From the NCBI GenBank assembly GCA_030696085.1, contig JAUYNL010000022.1:1-64000 (forward strand): a stretch of 64,000 nt of DNA, read 5' to 3'. Shown here in pieces: positions 48,861-58,789 of this stretch. Origin of the DNA: Luteolibacter sp. (lineage in GTDB: Bacteria; Verrucomicrobiota; Verrucomicrobiia; Verrucomicrobiales; Akkermansiaceae). The position numbers and the translations under genes were made by a program. Within the stretch, counting starts at the first letter, position 1, and each line of letters starts with the position of its first letter. Under the pieces are notes generated by a model. The model made no database searches. It was not told the origin of the DNA and worked only from the letters and a program-made list of their open reading frames with translations.

Positions 48861-51449
48861 ATGGCAGGCAGGGACAACAAGAAGCGCGGTGAAACCGCCG
48901 AACCGTCGCGATGGACCAATGAGATCACGGGCATCCTGTGGATCACGGTGGGCCTGATGCTGTTGCTGTCGCTGGTGAAATACAGCCCGGCGGATCTCCG
49001 CGGCCCGGCGAATATTCCGGTCATCGGCGGGTTTCTGGAGCCAATTGCGGACAAATCTGGTGAAACGGGAAAGAACCTGATCGGGCCGGTGGGTGGGATT
49101 CTGGGATTCCTGCAGGTGCTGCTATTCGGTGCGGCGAGTTACCTTGTTTCGGTGGGTTTCATTTGGTTCGGAGTGATCAAGGTGGCCTTCGACGGTCGGA
49201 TCTGGCCTCGCGCGGTGGCGGGTTTCAGCGTCCTGCTGCTGGCGGGGGCCGCCTGGCTCCACGCTGCGGATTTTTTCTTCAAGGACTGGGCCCAGAGCTG
49301 CCACCTCAACAGTCCGGGCGGCGTGATCGGCAATGGCGTGGGCGGCTTCATGCTGATGAATCTAATCGGGCGCGCGGGCACCCTCTTGGTCACCGGTGCC
49401 GCCTACGTGGTGGCCGTGATTCTGCTTACCGGCCAACAACCGATCCGTTTCACCAAAACCTGCTTCCGGCTGGTGCTGGCCAAATTCGCCGCCTGGCGCG
49501 CAAGCCGCAGCGAGGCAGGCAGGGCGGCGGCCCGCGAGGCCGAGCTGCTCGCGGAGCGCGAACGCCAGCGCGAGGAGCGTCGCAAGGAGCGGGAATCCTC
49601 CAAGGCCACCGCCCTGCGCAATGAGCTGGAGGCCGATCCCCAGTCCCTGCTGCCCTTGCGTGACACTCCCCCGCCCCAGATCATCGATGCCTCCCAGCGC
49701 CGCGCCGCCGAACCGATGATCGCCGGTACCAAGCCCTTCGAACGGAAAAAACCCGGCCACCAGTTTCTTTCCGTCACCGGTTTTGAAAACTACGAACTGC
49801 CCGGTTTCGACCTGCTGGACGCGGAGGAAGAAGAGGAAGCTCCCGAAGCAAACCGCGACGAATTGCTCTCCAACCAGCGCGTCATCATCGAGACGCTCAA
49901 GGCTTTCGGCATCGAAGTCACCCCCGGCGACATCACCCGCGGCCCCACCATCACCCGCTACGAGATCTATCCGAGCACCGGCTTGCGGGTTTCCCGTATT
50001 TCCCAGCTGGAGGCAGACATCGCCCGCGCCACCTGCGCGGAGCGCATCAACATCCTCGCCCCCATCCCCGGCAAGGACACCGTCGGCATCGAAATCGCCA
50101 ACACCCTCAAAGTCGCCGTCCCGCTGCACGAACTGCTGCACGATCCCGAGTTCCGCTCCGCCAAAAAGAAAATTCCGCTCGCCCTCGGCAAGGACGTTTA
50201 TGGAAAAACCGTCATCGGCGATCTCGCAGCCATGCCCCACCTGCTGGTCGCAGGGGCCACCGGTTCCGGCAAATCCGTCTGTATCAATTCCATCATCGCC
50301 TCGATGCTCTTCAAATTCGGTCCGGACGAGCTGCGCTTCATCATGGTCGATCCCAAGGTGGTCGAAATGCAGATGTACAACAAGCTGCCCCACCTCGTCG
50401 TGCCGGTCGTCACCGATCCCAAGAAAACCGTGGCCGCCCTCAAATGGGTCGTCAACGAGATGGAAAAGCGCTACCGCATCTTCGCCAAGGAGGGCGTCCG
50501 GAACTTCGACAGCTTCAACAGCCGCCCGAAAAAGGAACGCCCCGCACCGGAACCAGAAGCCGACACGGAAGAAGAGGAAATCGACGAAAGCCCGGTACCC
50601 GCGGAAAACGAAGGCTTGGAACAACCGGAGTTTTCACTCGATCCCGACATTCCGGCCAGCCACCAGGCACCGCCCTGGGCGCTCGACGACGTGGCCGACG
50701 AGCAGATCGAATCCATCGCCGCCGCCCTCGAATCCGGCGAACTCGCGCCCGAAGCCGATGAGGATGACGAGGATTTCGAACCGGAAGAGGATAAAATTCC
50801 TGATCGCTTCCCCTACATCGTCGTGCTCATCGACGAGCTGGCCGACCTCATGCAAACCGCGCCCGCCGATGTGGAAATGTGCATCGCCCGCATCGCGCAG
50901 AAAGCCCGCGCCGCAGGCATCCATCTCATCATCGCCACCCAGACGCCGCGCGCCGACGTGGTCACCGGCATCATCAAGGCGAACATCCCCTGCCGAATCG
51001 CCTTCCAAGTCTCCTCCGCCCTCGATTCCCGCGTCATCCTCGATACCAAGGGTGCGGACAAACTCGTCGGCAAGGGCGACATGCTCTACCTGCCGCCCGG
51101 CTCCGCCAAACTGGAACGCGCCCAGGGCGCTTTCGTCACCGATGCGGAAATCGAGCGCATCATCGACCATTGCGCCAAGCAGGGAAAACCAAGGTTCGAG
51201 ACCGACATCCACGCCTCCCTCTCCGGCAGCGATGACGACGACGAGGAGGACGTTTCCGAGGCCGATGAGGAACTCATCGTCAAATGCATCGAAGTCGCCC
51301 GCCAGGAGCGCAAATGCAGCACCTCGCTGCTCCAGCGCCGACTGCGCCTCGGCTACACCCGTGCCGCCCGCATGGTCGATATCCTCGAACAACGCGGCAT
51401 CGTCGGCCCCGGCGATGGTGCCAAGCCCCGTGAAGTCTTCCTCAAATGA
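48861..51449 (+). CDS. ftsK: DNA translocase FtsK/SpoIIIE
   Basis: Four N-terminal TM segments; LLVAGATGSGKSVCINSII Walker A; YIVVLIDELADLM; IIATQTPRADVVTGIIKANIPCRIAFQVSSALDSRVILD; C-terminal gamma domain. Confidence 0.97.
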   Translation: MAGRDNKKRGETAEPSRWTNEITGILWITVGLMLLLSLVKYSPADLRGPANIPVIGGFLEPIADKSGETGKNLIGPVGGILGFLQVLLFGAASYLVSVGFIWFGVIKVAFDGRIWPRAVAGFSVLLLAGAAWLHAADFFFKDWAQSCHLNSPGGVIGNGVGGFMLMNLIGRAGTLLVTGAAYVVAVILLTGQQPIRFTKTCFRLVLAKFAAWRASRSEAGRAAAREAELLAERERQREERRKERESSKATALRNELEADPQSLLPLRDTPPPQIIDASQRRAAEPMIAGTKPFERKKPGHQFLSVTGFENYELPGFDLLDAEEEEEAPEANRDELLSNQRVIIETLKAFGIEVTPGDITRGPTITRYEIYPSTGLRVSRISQLEADIARATCAERINILAPIPGKDTVGIEIANTLKVAVPLHELLHDPEFRSAKKKIPLALGKDVYGKTVIGDLAAMPHLLVAGATGSGKSVCINSIIASMLFKFGPDELRFIMVDPKVVEMQMYNKLPHLVVPVVTDPKKTVAALKWVVNEMEKRYRIFAKEGVRNFDSFNSRPKKERPAPEPEADTEEEEIDESPVPAENEGLEQPEFSLDPDIPASHQAPPWALDDVADEQIESIAAALESGELAPEADEDDEDFEPEEDKIPDRFPYIVVLIDELADLMQTAPADVEMCIARIAQKARAAGIHLIIATQTPRADVVTGIIKANIPCRIAFQVSSALDSRVILDTKGADKLVGKGDMLYLPPGSAKLERAQGAFVTDAEIERIIDHCAKQGKPRFETDIHASLSGSDDDDEEDVSEADEELIVKCIEVARQERKCSTSLLQRRLRLGYTRAARMVDILEQRGIVGPGDGAKPREVFLK

Positions 51450-51557
51450 AGACTGCGGGTTTCCCGTGGAAAATCTCGGAAAACCGCGATTTTCCGATTG
51501 TCAAAGTCCGCCCCCCCGCTCTTACTGCCGCCCGCCCGATAGGGCAGCCGTGAGAAC

Positions 51558-51630
51558 GGCCCGATAGCTCAGTTGGTAGAGCAGCGGATTGAAAATCCGC
51601 GTGTCGCTGGTTCGAATCCGGCTCGGGCCA
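51558..51630 (+). tRNA. tRNA-Phe (anticodon GAA)
   Basis: GGCCCGA...TCGGGCC acceptor, D-arm GCTCAGTTGGTAGAGC, anticodon arm GCGGATTGAAAATCCGC (GAA), T-arm GCTGGTTCGAATCCGGC. CCA not encoded. Confidence 0.95.
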
Positions 51631-51859
51631 CCTTCACCTCCATTGCGTTGTGAAGCTAATGACCCGTTCCATTACCGGGATGTGGCGCGGCTTGAAATCG
51701 GCGGCATTTGGTGTTTTCTCCCACCGTTCCACCGGCCTGATACCTGAGGTGATCATTCCCTATTTCGCCGACTTCGGTAAAGAGAGATCGCTCGCAGCTT
51801 CGGTCCGCCTGCGGTGGAAACCCACGAGCATCGATCATGCCCCTCAGTTCTGAAGCCCT

Positions 51860-54298
51860 TCATTTGACAATTCTCATTTCAACCAGTTTACCGGTCGTCT
51901 TCTTCGTATCGGGTTTCATGAAAATTTTGATGGACTGTTTCCCCCGCACCAGTTCCTCCGGGATATTGTAATGAGCCTCGATCAGACCTGCGGTGACACT
52001 GTTGTCCATCGGCATGTTGATTTTCGCGATCACCACGCCATCCACTTCAATGGAGAAGTCCCGCTGTGTTTCGTAAGTCGCGCGCCCCATATAGCGGCAA
52101 TAGAGCGAGAGCGGGGCTCCCTCGGCAACCTTGAGGGTATATCCAAGTCCGGCAGGCTTGTTGCTATGACGCCATGTCAGATGCCCCAGGTAGGCTCCGT
52201 TGTTGTTGCCAATGCCAATGCTGGTGTCAGCAACGGCCGCCGCGTGGGCATTTTCCGAATCACGGTTCCCCACCACGACCCGGTCCATCGTTCGCTGGTC
52301 GAGATCTTTGGAAGCTGCGGTTAGCCGTTCGACTTCCGCTGTGTGCGTCTGCCACTGTGCCGGAGTGACACAATCCCAGTAGATGCAGTGGGTCTGCTGA
52401 CGGAGTTTGTAAAACGGGTGCAGTTCCACCTCGCGCGGACGGCCAACCTGCGTCGTGTATATCAGCGGGGTGGAGGTGGCTTTGAGCCACTGGTCCAGTG
52501 GCTTGTCGCCTGCCATGATGACTGGCGCATAGCCCGGTTGTTCCACCAGTGGATCGGCAACGGGGCCAAGCACACCTGCAAGGAGGACCGGCCCGGCGAA
52601 TATGGCGACCCGGTTCGGATTATCGGGCATGGGCTCCGACCGGATTTTCAGCGGCGTCGTCACCGTCACGGTGTCGTCGTTGCGCCACTCACGACTGATG
52701 GGTATGAAACTTCCGGGCGTGGCCGAAACCGGATACGGCTGGCCATTGAGCTGAATCGTCACTCCCGCCGTGGCCCAGTGTGGATAGCGCACGTTCAGGA
52801 CGAAGCGGGTCGCTTGCGGCAAGTCCACCCGAAACACAGCCGTGTCTTCGTCCGGGAAGCGGGTCTCCTGTTTGAGGACGAGTTTCTTTTCCGGCCAGGT
52901 AACTTCCGAGGCAACCGCCAGATTGACGAACAGGTTTTCCGCATCATGGCTGTAGATATAGGTGGCCGTGCGGGCATAACTGTCAAACCCGCTGCACACG
53001 CAGCAGGAAAACACCTCTTCCGATTCAACCCGCTTGCGTGTTCCGGTCATCAGCGGAAGGAAGTAGCAGACGCTGCCATTGTCCGGATCCTGCGCGGCCA
53101 GGATATGGTTGAACAACACCCGTTCCATGTAATCCGCGTAGGCGGCCGACGGCTGGATGTTGAACAACAATTGCGTCAGGCGCAGCATGTTGTAGGAATT
53201 GCAGTTTTCCGCAGTGAAGGGTGTCAAGGTGTCGTTGAGCTTGTCTGCGGCGCAAAAATGCTCGCTCTCGCTGTTGCCGCCGTTCACATAACTGTGATGT
53301 TTCACCACGCTTTCCCAGAAAAATTCGGCGGTGGCGCGGTCTGAACTCACGCCGGAAAACGGGTAACGCGCCGCCAGGCCGCTGAATTGCGGAATGCTGG
53401 CATTGGCATGTCGCCCGCCAAGCACATCGTGCCCCTGCTCGAGAGGATCCATGATCCCGTGGTTCACCCAGCGCCGCGACAAGGCGAGAAATCGGGCGTC
53501 GCCGGAATCGGCATACAAGTCAGCCAACACCCAGTTCATTCCTCCGTATTCGGCGGACATCAATTTCTGCAACTGCGCGTCGGTGACATGCGACAGGTGC
53601 TCATCGAGCCAATTCCCGAGCTTGATGGCTATTTGCAGCGCCTTGGGCTGCCGTCCAATGCGGTAGGCATCTCTAAGACCGGAGAAGGTTTTTTCCAACG
53701 AATAATATGGCGTAGCCTGGCCAGTCCCGTCCCAGGGACTGAAGCCCTCGAATCGCCCCTCCTTCTCGACGCGCGCGAAGATCGCCCGCCCATTCTTGCA
53801 CCCCAGAAGATAGCCGCCCGTGGCTTCCTGACAGGCTGCCAACTCATCCAGAATGTAGCCTAGGCGTCGGACAAGTTCTTTGTTCCCGTTCGCCTCCGTC
53901 AGGTTGGATATTCCAGACAGGTAGAAGGCGAGGCCCACGCCGGGAAGAGAACCGGTCTCCCACCCCGTGTAGCGCGCGGCTTTTTCCGGAAGCCCGGCCT
54001 CGGCACGGTAGGGTGCCAGCAGGCGATCAACGTCAAGACTCAACAGGTGTTTCTCCGCGGCATCCCGTGACTGCTTCAACGGGCCATCCAGCAGATGCAC
54101 CCGGGCGGGTGGGAAAGAAACCGCCTTCGGGACCACGAGCGGCTGGGCCGGCGTGCTCGATGGATCGGTGTCAGCCAAGCACAATATGGATGTGCCGCCC
54201 ATCGCCATGATCACCATGGCCGTGTCAAGCGATAGCGCGCGTCCCAGGCTGACCAAGCCGCTGGCCATCGGGAGTGTGGTGCAAACCAGCAGTTTCAT
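51860..54298 (-). CDS. Secreted glycoside hydrolase, GH127/DUF1680-type (beta-L-arabinofuranosidase-like)
   Basis: VHLLDGPLKQSRDAAEKHLLSLDVDRLLAPYRAEAGL, ENCNSYNMLRLT (Glu-x-Cys) and EVFSCCVCSGFDSYAR (Cys-Cys) match the GH127 zinc/cysteine site. Confidence 0.88.
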   Translation of the reverse strand: MKLLVCTTLPMASGLVSLGRALSLDTAMVIMAMGGTSILCLADTDPSSTPAQPLVVPKAVSFPPARVHLLDGPLKQSRDAAEKHLLSLDVDRLLAPYRAEAGLPEKAARYTGWETGSLPGVGLAFYLSGISNLTEANGNKELVRRLGYILDELAACQEATGGYLLGCKNGRAIFARVEKEGRFEGFSPWDGTGQATPYYSLEKTFSGLRDAYRIGRQPKALQIAIKLGNWLDEHLSHVTDAQLQKLMSAEYGGMNWVLADLYADSGDARFLALSRRWVNHGIMDPLEQGHDVLGGRHANASIPQFSGLAARYPFSGVSSDRATAEFFWESVVKHHSYVNGGNSESEHFCAADKLNDTLTPFTAENCNSYNMLRLTQLLFNIQPSAAYADYMERVLFNHILAAQDPDNGSVCYFLPLMTGTRKRVESEEVFSCCVCSGFDSYARTATYIYSHDAENLFVNLAVASEVTWPEKKLVLKQETRFPDEDTAVFRVDLPQATRFVLNVRYPHWATAGVTIQLNGQPYPVSATPGSFIPISREWRNDDTVTVTTPLKIRSEPMPDNPNRVAIFAGPVLLAGVLGPVADPLVEQPGYAPVIMAGDKPLDQWLKATSTPLIYTTQVGRPREVELHPFYKLRQQTHCIYWDCVTPAQWQTHTAEVERLTAASKDLDQRTMDRVVVGNRDSENAHAAAVADTSIGIGNNNGAYLGHLTWRHSNKPAGLGYTLKVAEGAPLSLYCRYMGRATYETQRDFSIEVDGVVIAKINMPMDNSVTAGLIEAHYNIPEELVRGKQSIKIFMKPDTKKTTGKLVEMRIVK

Positions 54299-54372
54299 TG
54301 AATTTAAGGGGTGTTAGTTGGATTCGGGATGTGATTTGGATGCCTGGCGTTCCACGGTGATGTTCGTTTCTA

Positions 54373-57306
54373 TCAGGGAGTAAGTATGAGGCGGACGGGG
54401 CTGAGGGATTGGCGCTCGATCCAGACGATCAGGTCGGTGCCCTCAATGGTGGTGTGATGGCCGATGCGGAAGTCTTTGCCGGGCGGGATGGTTTGGCCGT
54501 CGAGTGCCAGGCGCGGAGTGGTTTTTCCCCAGTTTTTGACGATGAGGCAGAAGTTTTGGAGCGGGGTTTCCGGGCTGGCTGCGAAGTCGCATTCGAGTGG
54601 CGCGGCGGGGGTGATGCGTTCCAGCAAATAGGCACGTTGGGTGGGATCATAGTTTCCGCCATGGTAGGCGGTGCCTTGCAGGTGCAGTGCGGGCGGGCGG
54701 AGCCAGGATTTGGCGAGCGGGAGGAGGTCCGGGGCGTGTTGGTCGGTGAGGCCGCAGAGCATGATTTTGGTGAGGGATTTTTCGCTGCGTTCGTAGGCGG
54801 CGCTGTATTGGGTGGCGGTGTAGGTTTGGGAAACCTGATCGGCGGCGACAGCGTAGCGGCCGATGATTTGGACTTGGTTGACGGGCCAGTGATTGCGCCA
54901 GGGGAAGGTGGAGAAATCGGACCAGGAGCCGCCGTAGCGCAGGATGGCGGGGCCGCGCCCGCCGCGATCATTGATGCCGTCCCGGTCATCGAGGATGAGG
55001 AAGGGATTGAAGACGGAGTTGAGGTAGGTGACCTGGATGTTGGCGAGGGGCAGCGCGGGGAGGGTCTGGCTGCGGGGGCCGGGTTCCCAGCCGTAGGTTT
55101 GGCTTTGGCCGGCCATGTTGGCGATGGACATGACGCGCTGCGGGTCTAGCAGATCTTCGGGGCGTTGGCCGGGATGGAGGATTTGGAGGGATTGGCACCA
55201 TTCGTGCCATTCGTCGAGTTTGCCGCTCCAGAGTGTGACTTTGCGGGCGGCGACGCCATCGGGATAGACGGTGTAGGTTTCCTCCGACCAATCGCCCCAG
55301 CCGGTTTCCGGGTCTTCGAAGGGGATTTGGTAGTTCACGCCGACGGGTGAGTTGCGCCAGAAGATGACGGTGCGGGCGGCGTTGTTTTCGAGGATTTTGA
55401 CGTGGGAGAAGCGGGCCTGTTTGTCGGACATGGATTCGCAGCAGCCCATGCCGGTGACGTGGGCGCGCTCGACGAATTCGTTGCTCATCCAGTGGCCTTT
55501 TTCGGTGACAAAGCAGGGGGCGTAGGAAATGCCGCGCCAGCAGACGAGGCGGAAGGGTGCCTTGTCGAAGGCGACGACGACGTCCGGGCCGTCCCCGCGC
55601 CATTGCTCGTCCCATTCCTCGCAGTATTTCAAGGGGGTGTAAAACGCGCCGAATTGATCGAGTTTCGCCGGGCCGGAGGGAAGTCTGCGCGGGATGAGAT
55701 CGGGCGGGGCGGAGGGCTTGGTGGCGGTGAAGGTGCTGGAGATTTCCGCAGGGCTGAGGCAGCTATCGTGAAATGTGAGTTCGTCGAGGATGCCATCGAG
55801 CGAGCAATGGACGGGGATGTTTTTTGCCTCGAAGGCGCAGGGTTCTTTCTTGCGGTTGCGGGCGATCCAGAGGTCGGTCTCGGCGGGAGTGAACGTGCCG
55901 GTGAGGGCGAGTTGGCCGACGTTTTTCCCATCGAGGTAGAGGGTGATGCCGGTGGCGGGATCGAAGGTGGCGGCGAGGTGGGACCACTGCATGAGCGGCA
56001 GTTTGGCGGTGGATGTGGCCTCGTGCCATTTGCCATCCACGGCGAGCAGGAGGCCGAAGTGGCCCTCGGCATCGATGCGGAATGAGTAGCCCGCCGTTGC
56101 GTCGGATTGTCGGGCGGCGATGGCGCACCATGTCCAGGGATAGGCCTGCGGGGCAAACCACGCCTGGATGCTCAACGGGCCGGAAATTCGGGGTGCCTGC
56201 TCCGCCGGGATGACGAGGCGGGTGGAGAAACCATCGCACTTGAGGCCGGTGCCGACGGCTCCGGCGCGGCGGCGGAAATTGCCGGTGATCGGGCTTTCAC
56301 GGCTGCTTTCGGTCTCTCGGGCGAGCTTGCCCTCCGGTTCCTCGAAGCTCCAGCGGGCGATGGGGTTCACGGGCGCCGCATCGTCCGGGAACTGGAACGG
56401 CGGCCGACCGGTGAGGGAGGTGCTGGTGATCGTGGGGCACCAGTAACGCTCGGTGTGCTCGATGATGAGATCCGTGCCGCGGAAGTGGTTGAAACCGGGT
56501 GTTTTGGGTTCAAAGAACGAATCCGTCAGGTCGCGGCACAATACCACGTCCATCCCGAGATAGGTCATCTGCCGGATGCCGAACGGCCGGCCGAGCATGC
56601 AAATGTTCGCATGAACGCCCATGACGATGACATGCCGGATGCCGCGCTGGCGGAAGAGATTGTATAACTCCTGGCCCTGATCGGTGATGGCATCCTGCGG
56701 GGCGATTTCGAGGGTGTCGATCTGCCGGGTCCAATTGCGGAAACGCCTGGGGCACGGCGGCTCGCACCCGGTGCAACTGCCGACGCCCTCGATCTGCCCG
56801 TCGCGCGTGAGTTCGTCCGGGTAGGTGAGTTCGATCTTCGGATCGCGGTCATGCCACTTGAAAACGACCGGGGCCTTTTCCATCGGGGCGCTTTGGGCGA
56901 GCTTGCGCTGGGGAGCTTCCTGATAGAAATCCATGCAGTCGGCGGGCGAGTGAACAATCAGCACGCCCTTCTCCCGCGCCGCCTTGAGGGTTCCGTTGAT
57001 TGCCGGAGCCAGTTGGCCGACCCGCCGTGCGGCGGCCTTGCAGTGGTGGTTGTCCCACATATCGATGACCACGATGGCGGTCTGTGCGGGATCCCACGAA
57101 ATGCGCTTGGTGGTGACGGCGAAGCGGGAGCTGCCGGGCGGCGTCTCAGCGCGGGCGCGGGTTTCAAGCTGGAGGACGGATTCCCCTTCCCCATCCGCCC
57201 GCGCCGCGCCACAGGCCAAACCGACGGCGCAGATGGCCAGCAGGATCCATAGCGGCGAAGGTGAAGTGGTTTTCCGGAGTGAGGTTGGATTTTTGACGGA
57301 ATTCAT
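54373..57306 (-). CDS. Secreted isochorismatase-like + LamG/concanavalin-like + unassigned C-terminal region protein
   Basis: Signal peptide; QTAIVVIDMWDNHHC...HVIVMGVHANICMLGRPFGIRQM (isochorismatase-like Asp/Cys); IARWSFEEPEG...LSIQAWFAPQAYPWTWCAIAAR...WSHLAATFDPATGITLYLDGK (LamG); about 430-aa C-terminal region unassigned. Confidence 0.8.
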   Translation of the reverse strand: MNSVKNPTSLRKTTSPSPLWILLAICAVGLACGAARADGEGESVLQLETRARAETPPGSSRFAVTTKRISWDPAQTAIVVIDMWDNHHCKAAARRVGQLAPAINGTLKAAREKGVLIVHSPADCMDFYQEAPQRKLAQSAPMEKAPVVFKWHDRDPKIELTYPDELTRDGQIEGVGSCTGCEPPCPRRFRNWTRQIDTLEIAPQDAITDQGQELYNLFRQRGIRHVIVMGVHANICMLGRPFGIRQMTYLGMDVVLCRDLTDSFFEPKTPGFNHFRGTDLIIEHTERYWCPTITSTSLTGRPPFQFPDDAAPVNPIARWSFEEPEGKLARETESSRESPITGNFRRRAGAVGTGLKCDGFSTRLVIPAEQAPRISGPLSIQAWFAPQAYPWTWCAIAARQSDATAGYSFRIDAEGHFGLLLAVDGKWHEATSTAKLPLMQWSHLAATFDPATGITLYLDGKNVGQLALTGTFTPAETDLWIARNRKKEPCAFEAKNIPVHCSLDGILDELTFHDSCLSPAEISSTFTATKPSAPPDLIPRRLPSGPAKLDQFGAFYTPLKYCEEWDEQWRGDGPDVVVAFDKAPFRLVCWRGISYAPCFVTEKGHWMSNEFVERAHVTGMGCCESMSDKQARFSHVKILENNAARTVIFWRNSPVGVNYQIPFEDPETGWGDWSEETYTVYPDGVAARKVTLWSGKLDEWHEWCQSLQILHPGQRPEDLLDPQRVMSIANMAGQSQTYGWEPGPRSQTLPALPLANIQVTYLNSVFNPFLILDDRDGINDRGGRGPAILRYGGSWSDFSTFPWRNHWPVNQVQIIGRYAVAADQVSQTYTATQYSAAYERSEKSLTKIMLCGLTDQHAPDLLPLAKSWLRPPALHLQGTAYHGGNYDPTQRAYLLERITPAAPLECDFAASPETPLQNFCLIVKNWGKTTPRLALDGQTIPPGKDFRIGHHTTIEGTDLIVWIERQSLSPVRLILTP

Positions 57307-57592
57307 GAAGGGGCGGAGCTATGGATCTTCTGATGGAATGGCGGAGTAATCAAAATGCTGTTCTTCCTATGGAAGAAAAGCCCATAGGGGGCAACGAAAA
57401 TTCCAGAATCCTTCCATTTCCGCCGATCCTTCCATTGGGGGAAGCGGATTTGAATCCCGGCGGCTCGGGGCCTTGGCGACGATGCGATTCGCCGGACAAG
57501 TGCGGCCACATCCGTGTTAGAGCGCCGTTTCCACTACGAAAGGGTGATTTTTTGTCCTTTTCGGAAGCGGGAATTGTCCGCATGCTGGATGC

Positions 57593-58672
57593 GTGCCGAG
57601 GCCGCCCGCAAATCCCCACCCCTCCCCCAATCCGCTTCCGGTTGCGCACAGCAGGCCGAACTTGAAACAACTGGCCGCCTCGCTGGGGATTTCAATATCC
57701 ACCGTTTCACGAGTCATGAGCGGGCGGGCGGAACAATGCCGCATCGCTCCCGCCACCCGGCAATTGATTCTGGCAGAAGCCGGAAGACTCGGCGTGGTTG
57801 TGGATCAATACGCACGCGGGCTGCGCCTGCGGCAAACCCTAACCATCGGGTTGCTGATTCCCGACATCGCGAACCCCTTCTTCGCGAACCTCGCCTGCGC
57901 GGTGGAAAAGGCCGCCCGCGCCCATGGTTATGCCGTTTTGCTTTGCGACAGCCAGGAATCCACCGCGCTGGAAATGGAATCCGTCAATCTGCTGCATGGG
58001 CGGCGGGTGGATGGCATGATCCTGGCCCCGGTGGGGGAGGAGCACCTGCATTTGCTTTCCCTGCAACAGACCGGCATGCCGATCGTGCTGGTGGACCGGG
58101 TATTCCCCGAATGGGAAGTGCCGAGCGTGGTATCGGATAATTTGAGTGGAGCGCGGATGGCGGTGAATCATCTGCTGGCATGTGGCCACCGTCGCATCGG
58201 CTGTGTGCAGGGCCTGCCCACGAGCTACTCGAATATGGAGCGTCTGCGCGGATATAAGTCCGCGCTGGAGGATGCCGGCATCCGCTTTGATGCCAAGCTG
58301 GTGAGCGGCAGCGATTTCACGGCGGAGAGCGGCTATCGCGGCACGCTGGAATTGTGCGAAAATCCGGAGAAGCGTCCGTCCGCGTTGTTCGCCTTGGGGA
58401 GCCTGCTGGCGTTTGGAGCCATCCGGGCGATTCACGAGTGCGGTCTCAAGGTCGCGGCGGATATTTCCGTGGTTTCCTTCGATGAACAACCATGGGCCCA
58501 GTTTCTCGCGCCATCGCTCACAACCGTGGCCCAGCCGGTGGAGCAACTCGCCACGCAAGCCGTCTCGATGCTGCTCGGAGCGATGAAGCCCGGCACCGGC
58601 GGCAAACCCACAGCGGGTGTCCGGGCCCTGCCGGTGGAGCTGATTTTCCGCGAATCGGTGCGGACTTTGTGA
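57593..58672 (+). CDS. LacI-family transcriptional regulator
   Basis: LKQLAASLGISISTVSRVMSGRAEQCRIAPATRQLILAEAGRLGV HTH; periplasmic-binding-like sensor IGLLIPDIANPFFANLACAVEKAARAHGY. Confidence 0.93.
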   Translation: MPRPPANPHPSPNPLPVAHSRPNLKQLAASLGISISTVSRVMSGRAEQCRIAPATRQLILAEAGRLGVVVDQYARGLRLRQTLTIGLLIPDIANPFFANLACAVEKAARAHGYAVLLCDSQESTALEMESVNLLHGRRVDGMILAPVGEEHLHLLSLQQTGMPIVLVDRVFPEWEVPSVVSDNLSGARMAVNHLLACGHRRIGCVQGLPTSYSNMERLRGYKSALEDAGIRFDAKLVSGSDFTAESGYRGTLELCENPEKRPSALFALGSLLAFGAIRAIHECGLKVAADISVVSFDEQPWAQFLAPSLTTVAQPVEQLATQAVSMLLGAMKPGTGGKPTAGVRALPVELIFRESVRTL

Positions 58673-58789
58673 AATCCACGGGATTTTCCCGGTTCCAAGC
58701 AAGACCGGGAACCACAGGGCAGGTTTTTCGGAAATTCAAGATTGACGTTGCCCGAAGAGCTCACAATCGTTTGCGCAACTTCTCAACCC

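Noticed and set aside
49362-50624. 420-aa antisense ORF opposite ftsK
   Set aside because: Shadow ORF; conserved FtsK motifs lie on the + strand.
49783-51567. 594-aa alternate-frame ORF overlapping ftsK
   Set aside because: Ser/Pro/Arg-rich frame-shifted reading of a real gene; typical GC-rich artefact.
51650-51853. 67-aa ORF after tRNA-Phe as integrase remnant
   Set aside because: No integrase motif; similar-length ORF on the opposite strand; no evidence beyond position.
54409-55149. ORF opposite the isochorismatase-LamG gene
   Set aside because: Composition (Gly/Glu/Val/Ala) typical of antisense shadow ORFs; no recognised motif.
57839-58702. Antisense ORF over the lacI gene
   Set aside because: Shadow ORF; LacI domains clearly encoded on the + strand.
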